Of a DNA stretch of 64,000 nucleotides, positions 13,473-21,912 are shown piece after piece (positions within the stretch are counted from its first letter, which is position 1; the number at the start of each line of letters is the position of its first letter). Under the pieces are notes generated by a model, which saw nothing but the letters and a program-made list of their open reading frames with translations, ran no database searches and was not told where the DNA came from. A program made the position numbers and the translations under genes. The stretch is from JACCXE01 sp963718605 (lineage in GTDB: Bacteria; Actinomycetota; Acidimicrobiia; Acidimicrobiales; JACCXE01). The stretch covers positions 3,286,001-3,350,000 of the forward strand of contig OY970363.1 in assembly GCA_963718605.1 (NCBI GenBank). Direction: 5' to 3'.

Positions 13473-14771
13473 ATGCCTGAAGGTTCTGACCCCCGTCCTC
13501 GTCGCGCCCGGCCGCCCGCAGGTGGATCCGGTGGGCCGCGGCGTTCGGGTGGTCCGCCTAGCCGTGGCAGTAGCGCGTCTGGCGGCCCACGGAAGCCGTA
13601 CGTGAAGCGTGACGACGACAAGAAGCCGTACCAGCGCCGCGACGGCGCACCGCGGGCCGGCGGCGCCCCCATTCGTCCTCGTCGGGATGACGAGTCACCC
13701 CGTAAGTTCCGCAGCGCCGACCCGACCAAGCGCGGTGGCGCGGGCAGCCGCAGCGGCCCGCCGCGTCGCGACGCCGAACGGAAGCCGTACGCGCGGCGCG
13801 ACGACAGCGAGCGGAAGCCCTATGCGCGACGTGACGACCGGCCGGCCCGGCGTGAGGGCGACCGCAAGCCGTATGCGCGCCGCGACGTACCGGCGGCGCC
13901 GCCCGAGCCGAAGGTCCCGAAGGGCTGGGGCGGAGTTACGCGGCGCGGCGCGCGTCAGGTAACGAACCCGACGCCGGCCAGCGAAGAGTCCAAGGCCTAC
14001 GAGCGCCGCGAGGGGTCACGGGCGCCGCGTCCCGAAGTCGACCGATGGGAACGCGACGACCGTGCGCCCGGAACCGGCGCGGGCGCGCCGCGCCGGTCCG
14101 CCAAGAAAGCCTTGCCAACCGGCCGGCCGCCGCGGGCGAAATCGTTGCCGGCGGATGTGGTGGCCGAGGTGGCGAATGCGTCCACGAGCGCGCGGCGGGC
14201 GCCCATGCTGCAGAAGCGGCTGGGCGAGGCGGCGCGGCACATCCAGCACGGCCGTGACAAAGAGGCGGTGGGCATCCTGCGCTCGTTGGCCCAAGAGGTG
14301 CCGGAGGCGGCGTCGGTGCGCGAGCTGTACGGCCAAGCGCTCTACTCACTGGGGCGCTATCGCCAGGCCGCCGGCGAGCTTGAGGCCTTTGTCGCGTTGA
14401 CCTCGTCCACCGATCAGCATCCAATGCTCGCCGATTGCTACCGCGCCCTCGGCCGCCACAAGAAAGTGGCCGAGCTGTGGACCGACTTGCGTGAGACATC
14501 GCCGTCGCCCGAGATCGTCGCTGAGGGCCGGATCGTGGCCGCCGGCTCGCTGGGGGATCAGGGCAAGTTGAGCGAGGGCATCAAGCTTCTCGAGACGGCG
14601 CCGCCGGTACGCGGGCGGGTAGCCGAGCGGCACTTGCGGACGTGGTTTGCCCTCGCTGATCTCTACGAGCGTTCGGGCGAGCTCTCCAAAAGCCGCGCGC
14701 TGTTCCAGCGGATCTACAAGACGGACCCCGACTTCGTGGACGTCGCCGATCGTCTTCACGGACTTGGCTAA
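13473..14771 (+). CDS. TPR protein with long Arg-rich disordered N-terminal region
   Basis: The 432-residue product has two halves. Residues 1 to about 235 are rich in Arg, Pro, Gly and Asp and carry five copies of a KPYxxRD-type unit (KPYVKRD, KPYQRRD, KPYARRD three times). This is low-complexity, strongly basic and probably disordered, of the kind that binds RNA. Residues from about 245 onward form helical repeats of tetratricopeptide type, for example AASVRELYGQALYSLGRYRQA and a last repeat with LADLYERSGELSKSRALF. The start is ATG 13473; the frame stays open up to the rrn terminator but those codons are not protein-like. It directly follows the rRNA operon. M. tuberculosis has a repeat protein in a comparable place (Rv1691, from memory). 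Function unknown. Confidence 0.85.
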   Translation: MPEGSDPRPRRARPPAGGSGGPRRSGGPPSRGSSASGGPRKPYVKRDDDKKPYQRRDGAPRAGGAPIRPRRDDESPRKFRSADPTKRGGAGSRSGPPRRDAERKPYARRDDSERKPYARRDDRPARREGDRKPYARRDVPAAPPEPKVPKGWGGVTRRGARQVTNPTPASEESKAYERREGSRAPRPEVDRWERDDRAPGTGAGAPRRSAKKALPTGRPPRAKSLPADVVAEVANASTSARRAPMLQKRLGEAARHIQHGRDKEAVGILRSLAQEVPEAASVRELYGQALYSLGRYRQAAGELEAFVALTSSTDQHPMLADCYRALGRHKKVAELWTDLRETSPSPEIVAEGRIVAAGSLGDQGKLSEGIKLLETAPPVRGRVAERHLRTWFALADLYERSGELSKSRALFQRIYKTDPDFVDVADRLHGLG

Positions 14772-14863
14772 CTAGTCACACCGCTGCGGTAGCGTTACGG
14801 CTGTCGCTTCCCCTCGACATTGCTTCCCCGGCGCGTCGCGCCGGCAGAGAAGGGGAAACCCAC

Positions 14864-15202
14864 ATGAACATTGCAGTAGTCCGCGGCCGCGTGCTGCGCG
14901 AACCCACCGAACGTGAACTCAGCACCGGTCGGCAAGTGTCGATCGATGTCGGCATCACCTACGACGAAGGGCCGGGCGAAACCGTCGAAGTCGTATGGAC
15001 CGACGCTCCCGACCTTTCGAAGATGCCACGGCAGGGCCAAGAGGTGTTCGTCGCCGGTCGGGTGCGTCGCCGGTTCTTTCGCATGAGCAACGGCGCCACC
15101 GCCAGCCGCATGGAGTTGGTGGCCGACACGGTGCTTACCGCGAGCAAGACGCGGGCTATCGAGCGGCGCTTGGCGGCGTTGGTGGCCGACGTCGAGAGCT
15201 AG
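14864..15202 (+). CDS. Single-stranded DNA-binding (OB-fold) protein, short form
   Basis: The 112-residue product begins MNIAVVRGRVLREPTERELS and continues with alternating strands matching the SSB family (VSIDVGITYDE, VEVVWTDA, GQEVFVAGRVRRRFFRM). It therefore probably forms an OB-fold that binds single-stranded DNA. It lacks the acidic C-terminal tail (DDDIPF type) through which replicative SSB recruits partners, so it is likely an accessory paralogue and not the main ssb. An excellent ribosome binding site, AAGGGGAA, lies before ATG 14864. In the leader a GC-rich palindrome (CCGGCGCG/CGCGCCGG, about 14828-14844) may end transcription of the TPR gene. The gene ends eight bases from a convergent gene. 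Confidence 0.75.
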   Translation: MNIAVVRGRVLREPTERELSTGRQVSIDVGITYDEGPGETVEVVWTDAPDLSKMPRQGQEVFVAGRVRRRFFRMSNGATASRMELVADTVLTASKTRAIERRLAALVADVES

Positions 15203-15209
15203 CGGTCTT

Positions 15210-15593
15210 CTACGGCCGCACGTGGCCGAGCCAGCCGTCGACACCTTCGGTGGGCTCCTGGTCAGGCGCGTAGCGAACGCATCCGACATTCGCGCGGCCG
15301 CCCGCGCGAGCCACCGCGGCTACCGAAGCGGCGTGGGCCGAGTCCGTCACGTGGGCCACGGCCCATACGTCGGCTTCCGCACCCGCACGTTGCGCGGCCG
15401 TGATCGCCCCCTCGGGGTCGTCAGCGTCGACGATCACGAGGAGCTTGTGGCCCGCCACGTGCACGCGATCGGCCCGTTCGGCCACGGCTGACACTCCATC
15501 GGTGGTGAGGTTCGCTACTTCGAACACGGTGGTCGCGTCTCGGGCGGACAGGTCGATCGGACGCGTGTAACCGAGGTTGGCACCGGTGGACAT
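15210..15593 (-). CDS. Conserved hypothetical protein next to DUF1015
   Basis: A 127-residue acidic protein that I do not recognise. It shows a compact alternating pattern with VHVAGHKLLVIVDADDP and repeated Ala-rich helices. There is no signal peptide, membrane segment or obvious catalytic motif. It lies three bases downstream of the DUF1015 gene on the same strand, so the two are almost certainly co-transcribed. The start is ATG at 15593. The only cysteine is in NVGCVRYA. Confidence 0.7.
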   Translation of the reverse strand: MSTGANLGYTRPIDLSARDATTVFEVANLTTDGVSAVAERADRVHVAGHKLLVIVDADDPEGAITAAQRAGAEADVWAVAHVTDSAHAASVAAVARAGGRANVGCVRYAPDQEPTEGVDGWLGHVRP

Positions 15594-15596
15594 CGC

Positions 15597-16778
15597 CTAC
15601 GCCTCTGCGGAGACGCGCCGGAACACCATGCCCGTGCGCGGCTTGGGCCAAAAGAACGTGGTTTTGGGCGGCATGCGGTCGCCGCCGTGGGACACCGCGG
15701 CGATCTGCTCGACCGTGGCCGGCCGCAAGAGCACGGCCACGGTGGCGTCGCCAGCGGCGACGGCGTCGGCGCACTCCCTCCAGCCGTGTTGGTACACCAC
15801 CGTGGCGTCGGGCAGTTCGGCGATCGCGACGTCGAGGCGGCTGCTGTCGAGATCCATTTCCGCCGACTCGATGGTCACACCGGTGGGCGGCGCGAGCCAG
15901 GTTCCGTCCGTGGTGATCACGGCCAGACCGCCGGCGGCGACCATGCGTTCGCCGATGCCCTTGTCAACCGGATCAGTTGGAATGAACACGAAGTGCCGCT
16001 CGAGTACGGCCAACACGTCGGCCGCGGGCACGCCGCTGATCAAACGGTGGATCGCGCCGACGGCGAGTTGGTCGTCGGCCAGCTCGACTGCGAGCGCCAG
16101 CACCAAGTCGTAAGGCGCGGGGCCGTCGCCCTCGGTGAGCTGGCGCTCGAGCCGATAGTTCTTGGCGACTTCGTACCGGTGATGACCATCGGCCACGAGA
16201 ACCGGGGCGTCGGCGAGCAGCTTGGTCACGTCGGCCACGCGGTCACCCGTGAGCCGCCAGAGGCGATGCTCAATGCCTTCGTCATCGGTCGCCTCCATGT
16301 CGGGCGGGCCGAGGTCACTGACCGCGTCGGTCAAAGGGCTGGGGGTGAGCACCCAGATAGGCGAAACGTTGGTCTCCGTAGCGCGGAGCAGTTCGAGCCG
16401 GTCCGTCTTGGCCTTCTTCGTCGTTTGCTCGTGCGGCAACACATCGCCCTCGGCCACGGCGAGCGCGCCGAACACGCCACGGGTGCGACGCGCCGTGCCG
16501 AACTCGTCGGTGCCGGCCATCTCGTAGGCGTAGAGCGACGGCTCGTCGAACGCGACGACGCCAGCGTCGATCCACGCGACAAGGCGCTGCGCGGCGGCGT
16601 TGTACACGTCGCCCTCGGCGCGAGGCATTTCGACGTGAATGGCGTTGTACGGGCTACGCGCTTCGAGCGCGGCTTGCTCGGTGGGGCCGATCACGTCATA
16701 CGGGGGGCAGATGACGTCTTGGAGGGAAACGTGGTCGAGCGCGTAGCGAAGACCGGGGAACGAAACGAACCGAGGCAT
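15597..16778 (-). CDS. DUF1015 family protein
   Basis: A 393-residue cytosolic protein of the DUF1015 family, whose members are widespread but lack an agreed activity; some sit near serine or phosphoserine metabolism genes. Family hallmarks are ICPPYDVIGP near the N-terminus, the NAIHVEMPR segment, and the strongly conserved VADGHHRYEVA motif in the middle, which looks like an active site. The start is set at ATG 16778 (MPRFVSFPGLRY); the frame extends upstream but the added residues are not conserved. It forms an operon with the downstream 127-residue gene. It is divergent from the HAD phosphatase gene, with 26 bases between the starts. Confidence 0.88.
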   Translation of the reverse strand: MPRFVSFPGLRYALDHVSLQDVICPPYDVIGPTEQAALEARSPYNAIHVEMPRAEGDVYNAAAQRLVAWIDAGVVAFDEPSLYAYEMAGTDEFGTARRTRGVFGALAVAEGDVLPHEQTTKKAKTDRLELLRATETNVSPIWVLTPSPLTDAVSDLGPPDMEATDDEGIEHRLWRLTGDRVADVTKLLADAPVLVADGHHRYEVAKNYRLERQLTEGDGPAPYDLVLALAVELADDQLAVGAIHRLISGVPAADVLAVLERHFVFIPTDPVDKGIGERMVAAGGLAVITTDGTWLAPPTGVTIESAEMDLDSSRLDVAIAELPDATVVYQHGWRECADAVAAGDATVAVLLRPATVEQIAAVSHGGDRMPPKTTFFWPKPRTGMVFRRVSAEA

Positions 16779-16804
16779 GCCGCCTTGCCTAGCATCCTGC
16801 GGTC

Positions 16805-17542
16805 GTGACTTGGGCAATCGATCTGGATGGAGTCGTCTGGTTGGGGGACAGCCCTATCCACGGATCGGCGGCCGCGATTTCGCGCCTGCGATCGAGCGGC
16901 ACCCGGGTGGTGTTCATTACGAACAACTCCGCACACGTCGTGACCGAGGTCGTGCGCAAACTGCAGAACATGGGCATCCCTGCAACCGACGACGACGTGG
17001 CCACGTCGGCGCAGGCCGCGGCGACACTGGTCAAGCCGGGCGAGACGGCGCTGGTGTGCGCGGGCAAAGGCGTCGACGAGGCGCTCCAACGGCGCGGGGT
17101 CAAGACGGTGCGGTCGGGCCGGTCCGATGCGGTCGTGGTGGGATGGCACCGTGAGTTCGACTACGACGGGCTCACCGCCGCCGTGCGAGCTGTGCGCAAC
17201 GGCGCTCGTTTGATCGGAACCAACGCGGACGCGACCTATCCGACCACGACCGGTCCGCTGCCCGGCGGTGGCGCGTTGCTTGCGGCGGTGGCGTACGCGT
17301 CGGGCGTTGAGCCTGAAGTGGCGGGGAAGCCGAACAAGGCAATGGTCCAGCTGGTGCGGGAGCGCTTTGGGGCGATCGAAGTAATGGTCGGCGACCGGGC
17401 GGAGACCGACGGCACGCTGGCGCACCGGTTGGGAGCGCGCTTTGCCCTGGTGCTGAGCGGCGTGACCGAGGCCGCGATGCTGCCCGTCGTGCCTGAGCCG
17501 GCGGCGGTGTCGGCCGACCTAGCGTCGCTCGTGCCCGGCTAG
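16805..17542 (+). CDS. HAD-superfamily phosphatase, subfamily IIA (NagD-like)
   Basis: The 245-residue product has the HAD motifs in order: IDLDGVVWLG (nucleophile and acid/base Asp), ITNNSAH (motif II), GKPNKAM (motif III Lys) and VGDRAETD (motif IV). It fits the type IIA cap group, which includes NagD and p-nitrophenyl phosphatases. In M. tuberculosis the equivalent gene upstream of tlyA (Rv1692) has been described as a glycerol-3-phosphate phosphatase, so a similar role in lipid polar head recycling is possible here, though inferred from position. GTG 16805 is preceded by TAGCAT nine bases upstream, compatible with a leaderless message. Confidence 0.88.
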   Translation: MTWAIDLDGVVWLGDSPIHGSAAAISRLRSSGTRVVFITNNSAHVVTEVVRKLQNMGIPATDDDVATSAQAAATLVKPGETALVCAGKGVDEALQRRGVKTVRSGRSDAVVVGWHREFDYDGLTAAVRAVRNGARLIGTNADATYPTTTGPLPGGGALLAAVAYASGVEPEVAGKPNKAMVQLVRERFGAIEVMVGDRAETDGTLAHRLGARFALVLSGVTEAAMLPVVPEPAAVSADLASLVPG

Positions 17543-17543
17543 C

Positions 17544-18329
17544 TCAGACCGGGACCGAGTCCCACGGATTGCGGGTCTCGGATCGTCCGCCGACGGCGCG
17601 CAAGATGAGCGCCACGACCACGCCGAAGACGAATCCGCCGACGTGGGCGGCCCATGCCACGCCCGACGTGGGGTCGACGATGAACTGTGAGAGGAACCAA
17701 AACCCGAGCACGACCCACGCCGGAATCGGCCGAAACAAGATGATGCCGAAGATGATCGCGGTGTGCACGCGGGCGCGTGGATACAAGACCAGATACGCAC
17801 CCATCACCGCGGCAATGGCCCCGGACGCGCCGATCACGGGGACGGTGCTGTTGGGGTCCAGGGCGACGTGGGCGAAGGTGGCCGCGAGCCCGCCCAACAA
17901 GTAGAACGCCACGAAGGGGACGACGCCCATGCGGTCTTCGACGTTGTTGCCGAACACCCAGAGGTAGAGCATGTTGCCCCCTAGGTGCAGGAGGCCCGCG
18001 TGAAGGAACATCGACAAGAGCAATGCGACGTAGATGCTCTTGTTCGGAAAACCTTCCGGAGAAGAGTCGTGCTTTTCGCACGCATCGGTGTCGCCGCGCT
18101 GGAACGTCGCTTCGAGTTCGTTGATGGTGAGCGGGTGGCCCTGCACGATCTCGCACGGAATGGCCGCGTGCTCAACCGTGAAGGCGGCGTCGTCGTCAGC
18201 GTTGCGACCCGTTATCGACGCGCTGCCTGAGGGCTGGACGAAGAAGTACACCGCCACACACGCCGCGATCACGAGAACCGTCACGATCGGCGGCCGCGTC
18301 GTGGGGTTGTCGTCTTTCAGCGGCAGCAT
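17544..18329 (-). CDS. Rhomboid family intramembrane serine protease
   Basis: A 261-residue polytopic membrane protein. An N-terminal segment (IVTVLVIAACVAVYFFV) is followed by a hydrophilic loop and then the rhomboid core: HLGGNMLYLWVFGNNVE (first conserved His and Asn in the first core helices), GASGAIAAVMG (catalytic Ser) and AAHVGGFVFG (catalytic His). All catalytic residues are present. Substrate unknown. It starts at ATG 18329, with TAGCGT nine bases upstream. Its stop lies one base from the end of the convergent HAD gene. Confidence 0.92.
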   Translation of the reverse strand: MLPLKDDNPTTRPPIVTVLVIAACVAVYFFVQPSGSASITGRNADDDAAFTVEHAAIPCEIVQGHPLTINELEATFQRGDTDACEKHDSSPEGFPNKSIYVALLLSMFLHAGLLHLGGNMLYLWVFGNNVEDRMGVVPFVAFYLLGGLAATFAHVALDPNSTVPVIGASGAIAAVMGAYLVLYPRARVHTAIIFGIILFRPIPAWVVLGFWFLSQFIVDPTSGVAWAAHVGGFVFGVVVALILRAVGGRSETRNPWDSVPV

Positions 18330-18372
18330 GCGATGCGCACGCTAGAGGACCGTTTCTCTACGATGAACGCTT

Positions 18373-18780
18373 ATGGCCGGATCTGATCCCTGGAAGCGCT
18401 ACCTCGATGCAGGCATGGAACTCACAAACCTCACGCGTGACCGCGCCGAGAAGATCGTGAAGGAATTCGTGAAGGCCGGCGAGGTGCAGCGTGAGCACGC
18501 GCAGGCGCGCGTCGACGATCTTCTCGACCGCAGCCGCAAGGCCAGCTCGGCGCTGGCCGACACCGTCCGCGTCGAGGTCACGCGGCAACTCACCGAGCTG
18601 GGCCTCATCAATGCCAAGCCGGTGAAGCAGGCTGCGAATACGGCGAAGAAGGCCACGAGCACGGCGAAGAAGACCGCGGGAGCGGCGAAGTCAACGGCGA
18701 AGAAGACCGCGGGCGCGGCGAAGTCAACGGCGAAGAAGACCGCGGGAGCCGCGAAGAAAAAGGCCACGGGCGCGTCCTGA
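18373..18780 (+). CDS. Phasin-like/histone H1-like protein with Lys-Ala tail
   Basis: The 135-residue product has an N-terminal helical region (about residues 1-80: ELTNLTRDRAEKIVKEFVKAG, predicted amphipathic helices) resembling polyhydroxyalkanoate-granule-associated phasins. It also has a C-terminal tail of STAKKTAGAAK repeats like histone H1 or the PhaF tail. Such tails bind DNA non-specifically. The tail is coded by three nearly identical 33-base units (18661-18759). TACGAT lies eight bases before ATG 18373. The TGA stop overlaps the probable CTG start of tlyA, so it leads the tlyA-nadK-recN operon. M. tuberculosis has a small gene (Rv1693) in this position. Role in nucleoid or granule organisation is inferred. 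Confidence 0.8.
   Translation: MAGSDPWKRYLDAGMELTNLTRDRAEKIVKEFVKAGEVQREHAQARVDDLLDRSRKASSALADTVRVEVTRQLTELGLINAKPVKQAANTAKKATSTAKKTAGAAKSTAKKTAGAAKSTAKKTAGAAKKKATGAS
18661..18759 (+). repeat. Three tandem 33-bp coding repeats
   Basis: Three consecutive 33-base units begin with ACGGCGAAGAAGACCGCGGG (18661, 18694, 18727) and differ at only a few positions. They code the TAKKTAGAAKS unit. Near-identity at the DNA level points to recent slippage or unequal recombination, so the copy number probably varies between strains. Confidence 0.9.
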
Positions 18781-19523
18781 GCCCGCGGCGCCGCCTCGAC
18801 GCCGAGCTGGTCCGTCGAGGGCTGGCTACTTCTGACGAGGCGGCCCGGGAATTGATTGCCGACGGGGTTGTACGCGTCCAAGGAACGATGGCCGACAATG
18901 CCTCGCGCCTGGTGGCGCCGGGTGACGCGGTTCTGCTCGAAGCGCCGCCCTCGCGCTTTGTCGGACGCGGCGGCGAGAAACTCGACGCGGCGCTCGACGC
19001 CTTCGGGGTGTCGGTCACGGGTGCCCGAGCCATCGACGTCGGCGCGTCGACCGGCGGCTTCACCGACTGTTTGTTGCAGCGAGGGGCGACGTCGGTCGTG
19101 GCGCTCGACGTCGGCCACGGACAACTCGACGCCCGGCTTCGGGCCGATGCGCGCGTCGCGGTGGTCGAACGGACCCACGTGAATGAGGCCGACGCGGTTG
19201 GCCTCGGAGCGCCGTTCGACGTCGTAGTGGCCGACGTGTCGTTCATCTCGCTGACGTCGATCGCGGACGCACTGGTCACCCGGCTCGCCGGCGCAGGCAC
19301 ACCCATCATCGTGCTGGTCAAGCCGCAGTTCGAGGTATCGAAAGCCGTCGCGTCCAAGGGAAAGGGCGTTGTCCGCGACCCCGCGGAACGCGCCGCGAGC
19401 GTCGATCGGGTGGTCCGCGCCTTTGAAGCCTGCGGAGCGACGATGATGGGGCTCGTGGAGTCGCCGATCACCGGGGCCGCCGGCAACGTGGAGTTTCTCC
19501 TGCACGCGGTCAAAGGCGCGTAG
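18777..19523 (+). CDS. tlyA: TlyA-family rRNA 2'-O-methyltransferase
   Basis: An S4-type RNA-binding domain at residues 2-60 (RRRLDAELVRRGLATSDEAA through VAPGDAV) precedes an FtsJ/RrmJ-like SAM-binding domain with AIDVGASTGGFTDCLLQRGA and the catalytic VVADVSFISL and VKPQFEV segments. TlyA methylates ribose 2'-OH groups in 16S and 23S rRNA and is needed for capreomycin sensitivity in mycobacteria. The S4 domain is only complete if translation begins at CTG 18777, which overlaps the previous stop (CTGA). The first usual start in frame (TTG 18852) would remove half of the S4 domain. A CTG start is unusual but best fits the family. 248 residues. Confidence 0.88.
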   Translation: MSPRRRLDAELVRRGLATSDEAARELIADGVVRVQGTMADNASRLVAPGDAVLLEAPPSRFVGRGGEKLDAALDAFGVSVTGARAIDVGASTGGFTDCLLQRGATSVVALDVGHGQLDARLRADARVAVVERTHVNEADAVGLGAPFDVVVADVSFISLTSIADALVTRLAGAGTPIIVLVKPQFEVSKAVASKGKGVVRDPAERAASVDRVVRAFEACGATMMGLVESPITGAAGNVEFLLHAVKGA

Positions 19524-19525
19524 TC

Positions 19526-20323
19526 GTGGCCACGGTCGCCTTCGTCCCGCACCCCGACCGTCCGACCGGCCTGGCTCTTGCCGGCGACGCCGGCGGCTGG
19601 CTGAAGCAGAACGGCCACGACGCGATCGTGGTGCAGCCGGGCGACTCGCTGCCCGATGTCGAGCTGGTGGTCAGCCTGGGTGGCGACGGCACGATGCTGC
19701 ACTGCATCGCGCTGGTCGGGGCGCGTCCGATCCCGGTGCTGGGCGTCAACCTCGGTCACCTTGGCTATCTGACGGAGGTCGACCCCGACGATCTTGTGTC
19801 TGCCCTCGATCGGTTCTTCAAGGGTGAGCACCGGCTCGAAGTGCGGATGACCCTCGACGTGTTGGTTGGCGGCGCCTGCCACCGCGCGCTCAACGAAGCG
19901 GTGCTCGAGAAGCAGACGAGTGGCCACACGGTGCGACTCGGGCTCGACATCGACGGCGACCCGCTCGTGACCTACGCCGCGGATGGACTGATCATCGCGA
20001 CGCCAACCGGGTCCACCGCGTACAACTTGTCCGTGCGCGGCCCGATCTGTTCGCCGACGCACCGCGCGATAGTCGTCACGCCGGTCTCCGCACACATGCT
20101 CTTCGACCGATCGCTCGTGCTGGACCCCGACCAAAGTGTTTCGGTGCACGTACTCGGTGGCAAGCACGCGCGGCTGGTGGTTGACGGCCAGGTCATCGCC
20201 GACGTCGATGGTTCGACGCCCGTCGAGCTGCGCGCCTCGGAGACCGGCGCGGCGCTGGTTCGCTTCGGGCCGCCCGACTTCCACCGGGTGCTGCGGGCCA
20301 AGTTCGGTCTGTCGGACCGCTGA
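19526..20323 (+). CDS. nadK: NAD kinase
   Basis: Phosphorylates NAD to NADP using ATP or polyphosphate. GGDGTMLH (the conserved GGDG motif, near residue 51), LGHLGYLTEVDP, NEAVLEK and ATPTGSTAYNLSVRGP are all family hallmarks. It has 265 residues, slightly short of the mycobacterial enzyme. The start is GTG 19526, two bases after the tlyA stop. The stop codon overlaps the recN start (TGATG). This tlyA-nadK-recN order is conserved in Actinobacteria. Confidence 0.95.
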   Translation: MATVAFVPHPDRPTGLALAGDAGGWLKQNGHDAIVVQPGDSLPDVELVVSLGGDGTMLHCIALVGARPIPVLGVNLGHLGYLTEVDPDDLVSALDRFFKGEHRLEVRMTLDVLVGGACHRALNEAVLEKQTSGHTVRLGLDIDGDPLVTYAADGLIIATPTGSTAYNLSVRGPICSPTHRAIVVTPVSAHMLFDRSLVLDPDQSVSVHVLGGKHARLVVDGQVIADVDGSTPVELRASETGAALVRFGPPDFHRVLRAKFGLSDR

Positions 20324-21912
20324 TGCTCGTCGAGTTGCGTGTGCAGGAGCTGGGCGTGATCGCCGACCTGCACTTGGTCTTCGGTCCGGGCATGACGGCC
20401 GTGACCGGTGAGACCGGCGCGGGCAAGACGTTGGTGGTCGACGCGATCGAACTGCTCGTCGGCGGAAGAGCCGATCCGTCACTCGTGCGTACCGGCGCCG
20501 CTGAGGCAATCATCGAGGGACGCTTCGACGTCGACGGCCAGGAGGTGGTGCTGCGGCGGGTGGTGCCAACGAGCGGTCGTTCCCGCGCCTACATCGATGG
20601 CGCGATGGCGACGGTCGCGGAGTTGGCCGAGGCGGGCGTGTCGCTCGTGGACCTCCACGGCCAACACGCGCACCAGTCCCTGCTCGGCACCGCGGCGCAA
20701 CGCGGGGCACTCGACGCCTTCGGATCGATCGACCTGACCGCGTGGCGCGCCGCACGTGCCGACGTGACCGCGATCGACGAACGGCTCCGCCACCTTGGCG
20801 GCGACCCGCGTGAGCGCGCGCGCGAACTGGATCTGCTCGCGTTCCAGGTCGACGAGATCGACCAGGCCGGGCTCGACTCGCCCGACGAGGAAGCGGCCCT
20901 CGAGACCGCGGAGGAAGCCCTGGCGAATGCCGTGGCGCACCGCGAAGCGGCGGCGTCCGCCTACGAGATCCTCAACGATGAGGCCGGGGCAACCGACCGG
21001 GTTCGGGCTGCTCTCGGAGCGATTACCAACCGAGCGCCCTTTGACGCCGTTGCGGAACGGCTCCGCAACGCGTTGGCCGAACTCGACGATCTGGCCCGCG
21101 AACTGCGCGGCACCGCCGAGGGTATCGACGAGGATCCGGAGGCACTCGCCCGGGTGCGGGCCCGCCGCCAGCTCTTCGTCGAGCTTCGGCGCAAATACGG
21201 CGAGACGATCGCCGATGTGCTCCGGTACGGCGAGGACGCGCGCAGGCAGCTGGACGCGCTTCGCAGCCACGACGCTGAAGTCGCGCGCTTGCTCGCAGCG
21301 CGCGACGACGCGGTCCGGGCCGAGCGAGCCGCAGCGGAGGCAATCGCGCAGGCCCGCCGGAAGCACGCACCCGCTGCGAGCGCCGCCGTACAGGACCATC
21401 TTCGAGAGCTAGCCCTGCCCCGGGCGGTGATCGACATCAGCGTCGAAGGCGACGCACCCGCCGACGATGTGGCGTTCCTGTTCGCGGCGAACCCGGGCGA
21501 GCCCGCGTTGCCGCTTCGGAAGGTCGCGTCGGGCGGCGAACTGGCGCGCGTGATGTTGGCGTTGCGACTGGTGCTGACGGAGGGACCGCCCACGATGGTC
21601 TTCGACGAGGTCGACGCCGGCATCGGTGGCGAGGCCGCCGTGGCGGTCGGAGAAGCCCTGGCGCGGTTGGGCGACGAGCGCCAGGTGCTCGTGGTCACCC
21701 ACCTCCCGCAGGTCGCCGCGTTCGCGGACGCGCAAGTGCAAGTGGTCAAGGCCGACGCGGGAGACCGCGTGATCGCGCAAGCCGAGCGGCTCACCGACGC
21801 CGACCGCGTGGTGGAGCTGTCGCGGATGTTGGCCGGTGACGCGGACAGCGCCGCCGCGCGTCGCCACGCGAAAGAGCTGTTGGCCGCAGGCCGAAAGCGA
21901 CGGGCCGGATGA
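20323..21912 (+). CDS. recN: DNA repair protein RecN
   Basis: SMC-like ATPase that acts early in double-strand break repair and stabilises broken ends. Walker A is GETGAGKT (residues about 28-35). The coiled-coil arms (about residues 150-360) are Ala/Glu/Arg rich, with a central turn. The C-terminal lobe has the signature ASGGELARVMLALRLVL and Walker B MVFDEVDAGIGG. LVDLHGQHAHQSLL is typical of RecN. It has 529 residues, full length. ATG 20323 overlaps the nadK stop. Its own stop overlaps the next gene. Confidence 0.95.
   Translation: MLVELRVQELGVIADLHLVFGPGMTAVTGETGAGKTLVVDAIELLVGGRADPSLVRTGAAEAIIEGRFDVDGQEVVLRRVVPTSGRSRAYIDGAMATVAELAEAGVSLVDLHGQHAHQSLLGTAAQRGALDAFGSIDLTAWRAARADVTAIDERLRHLGGDPRERARELDLLAFQVDEIDQAGLDSPDEEAALETAEEALANAVAHREAAASAYEILNDEAGATDRVRAALGAITNRAPFDAVAERLRNALAELDDLARELRGTAEGIDEDPEALARVRARRQLFVELRRKYGETIADVLRYGEDARRQLDALRSHDAEVARLLAARDDAVRAERAAAEAIAQARRKHAPAASAAVQDHLRELALPRAVIDISVEGDAPADDVAFLFAANPGEPALPLRKVASGGELARVMLALRLVLTEGPPTMVFDEVDAGIGGEAAVAVGEALARLGDERQVLVVTHLPQVAAFADAQVQVVKADAGDRVIAQAERLTDADRVVELSRMLAGDADSAAARRHAKELLAAGRKRRAG

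Noticed and set aside
13590..13890. KPYxxRD-coding repeats as a CRISPR array
   Set aside because: The repeats are in frame, irregularly spaced and differ by synonymous changes; they are protein repeats. No CRISPR array is seen anywhere in the window.
18608..20509. A 633-codon open frame on the minus strand opposite tlyA-nadK
   Set aside because: It is antisense to three secure genes and its product is an Arg/Ser/Thr-rich string. Long antisense frames are expected at this GC content. The same holds for 42389-43987, 43468-44799 and 55452-57074.
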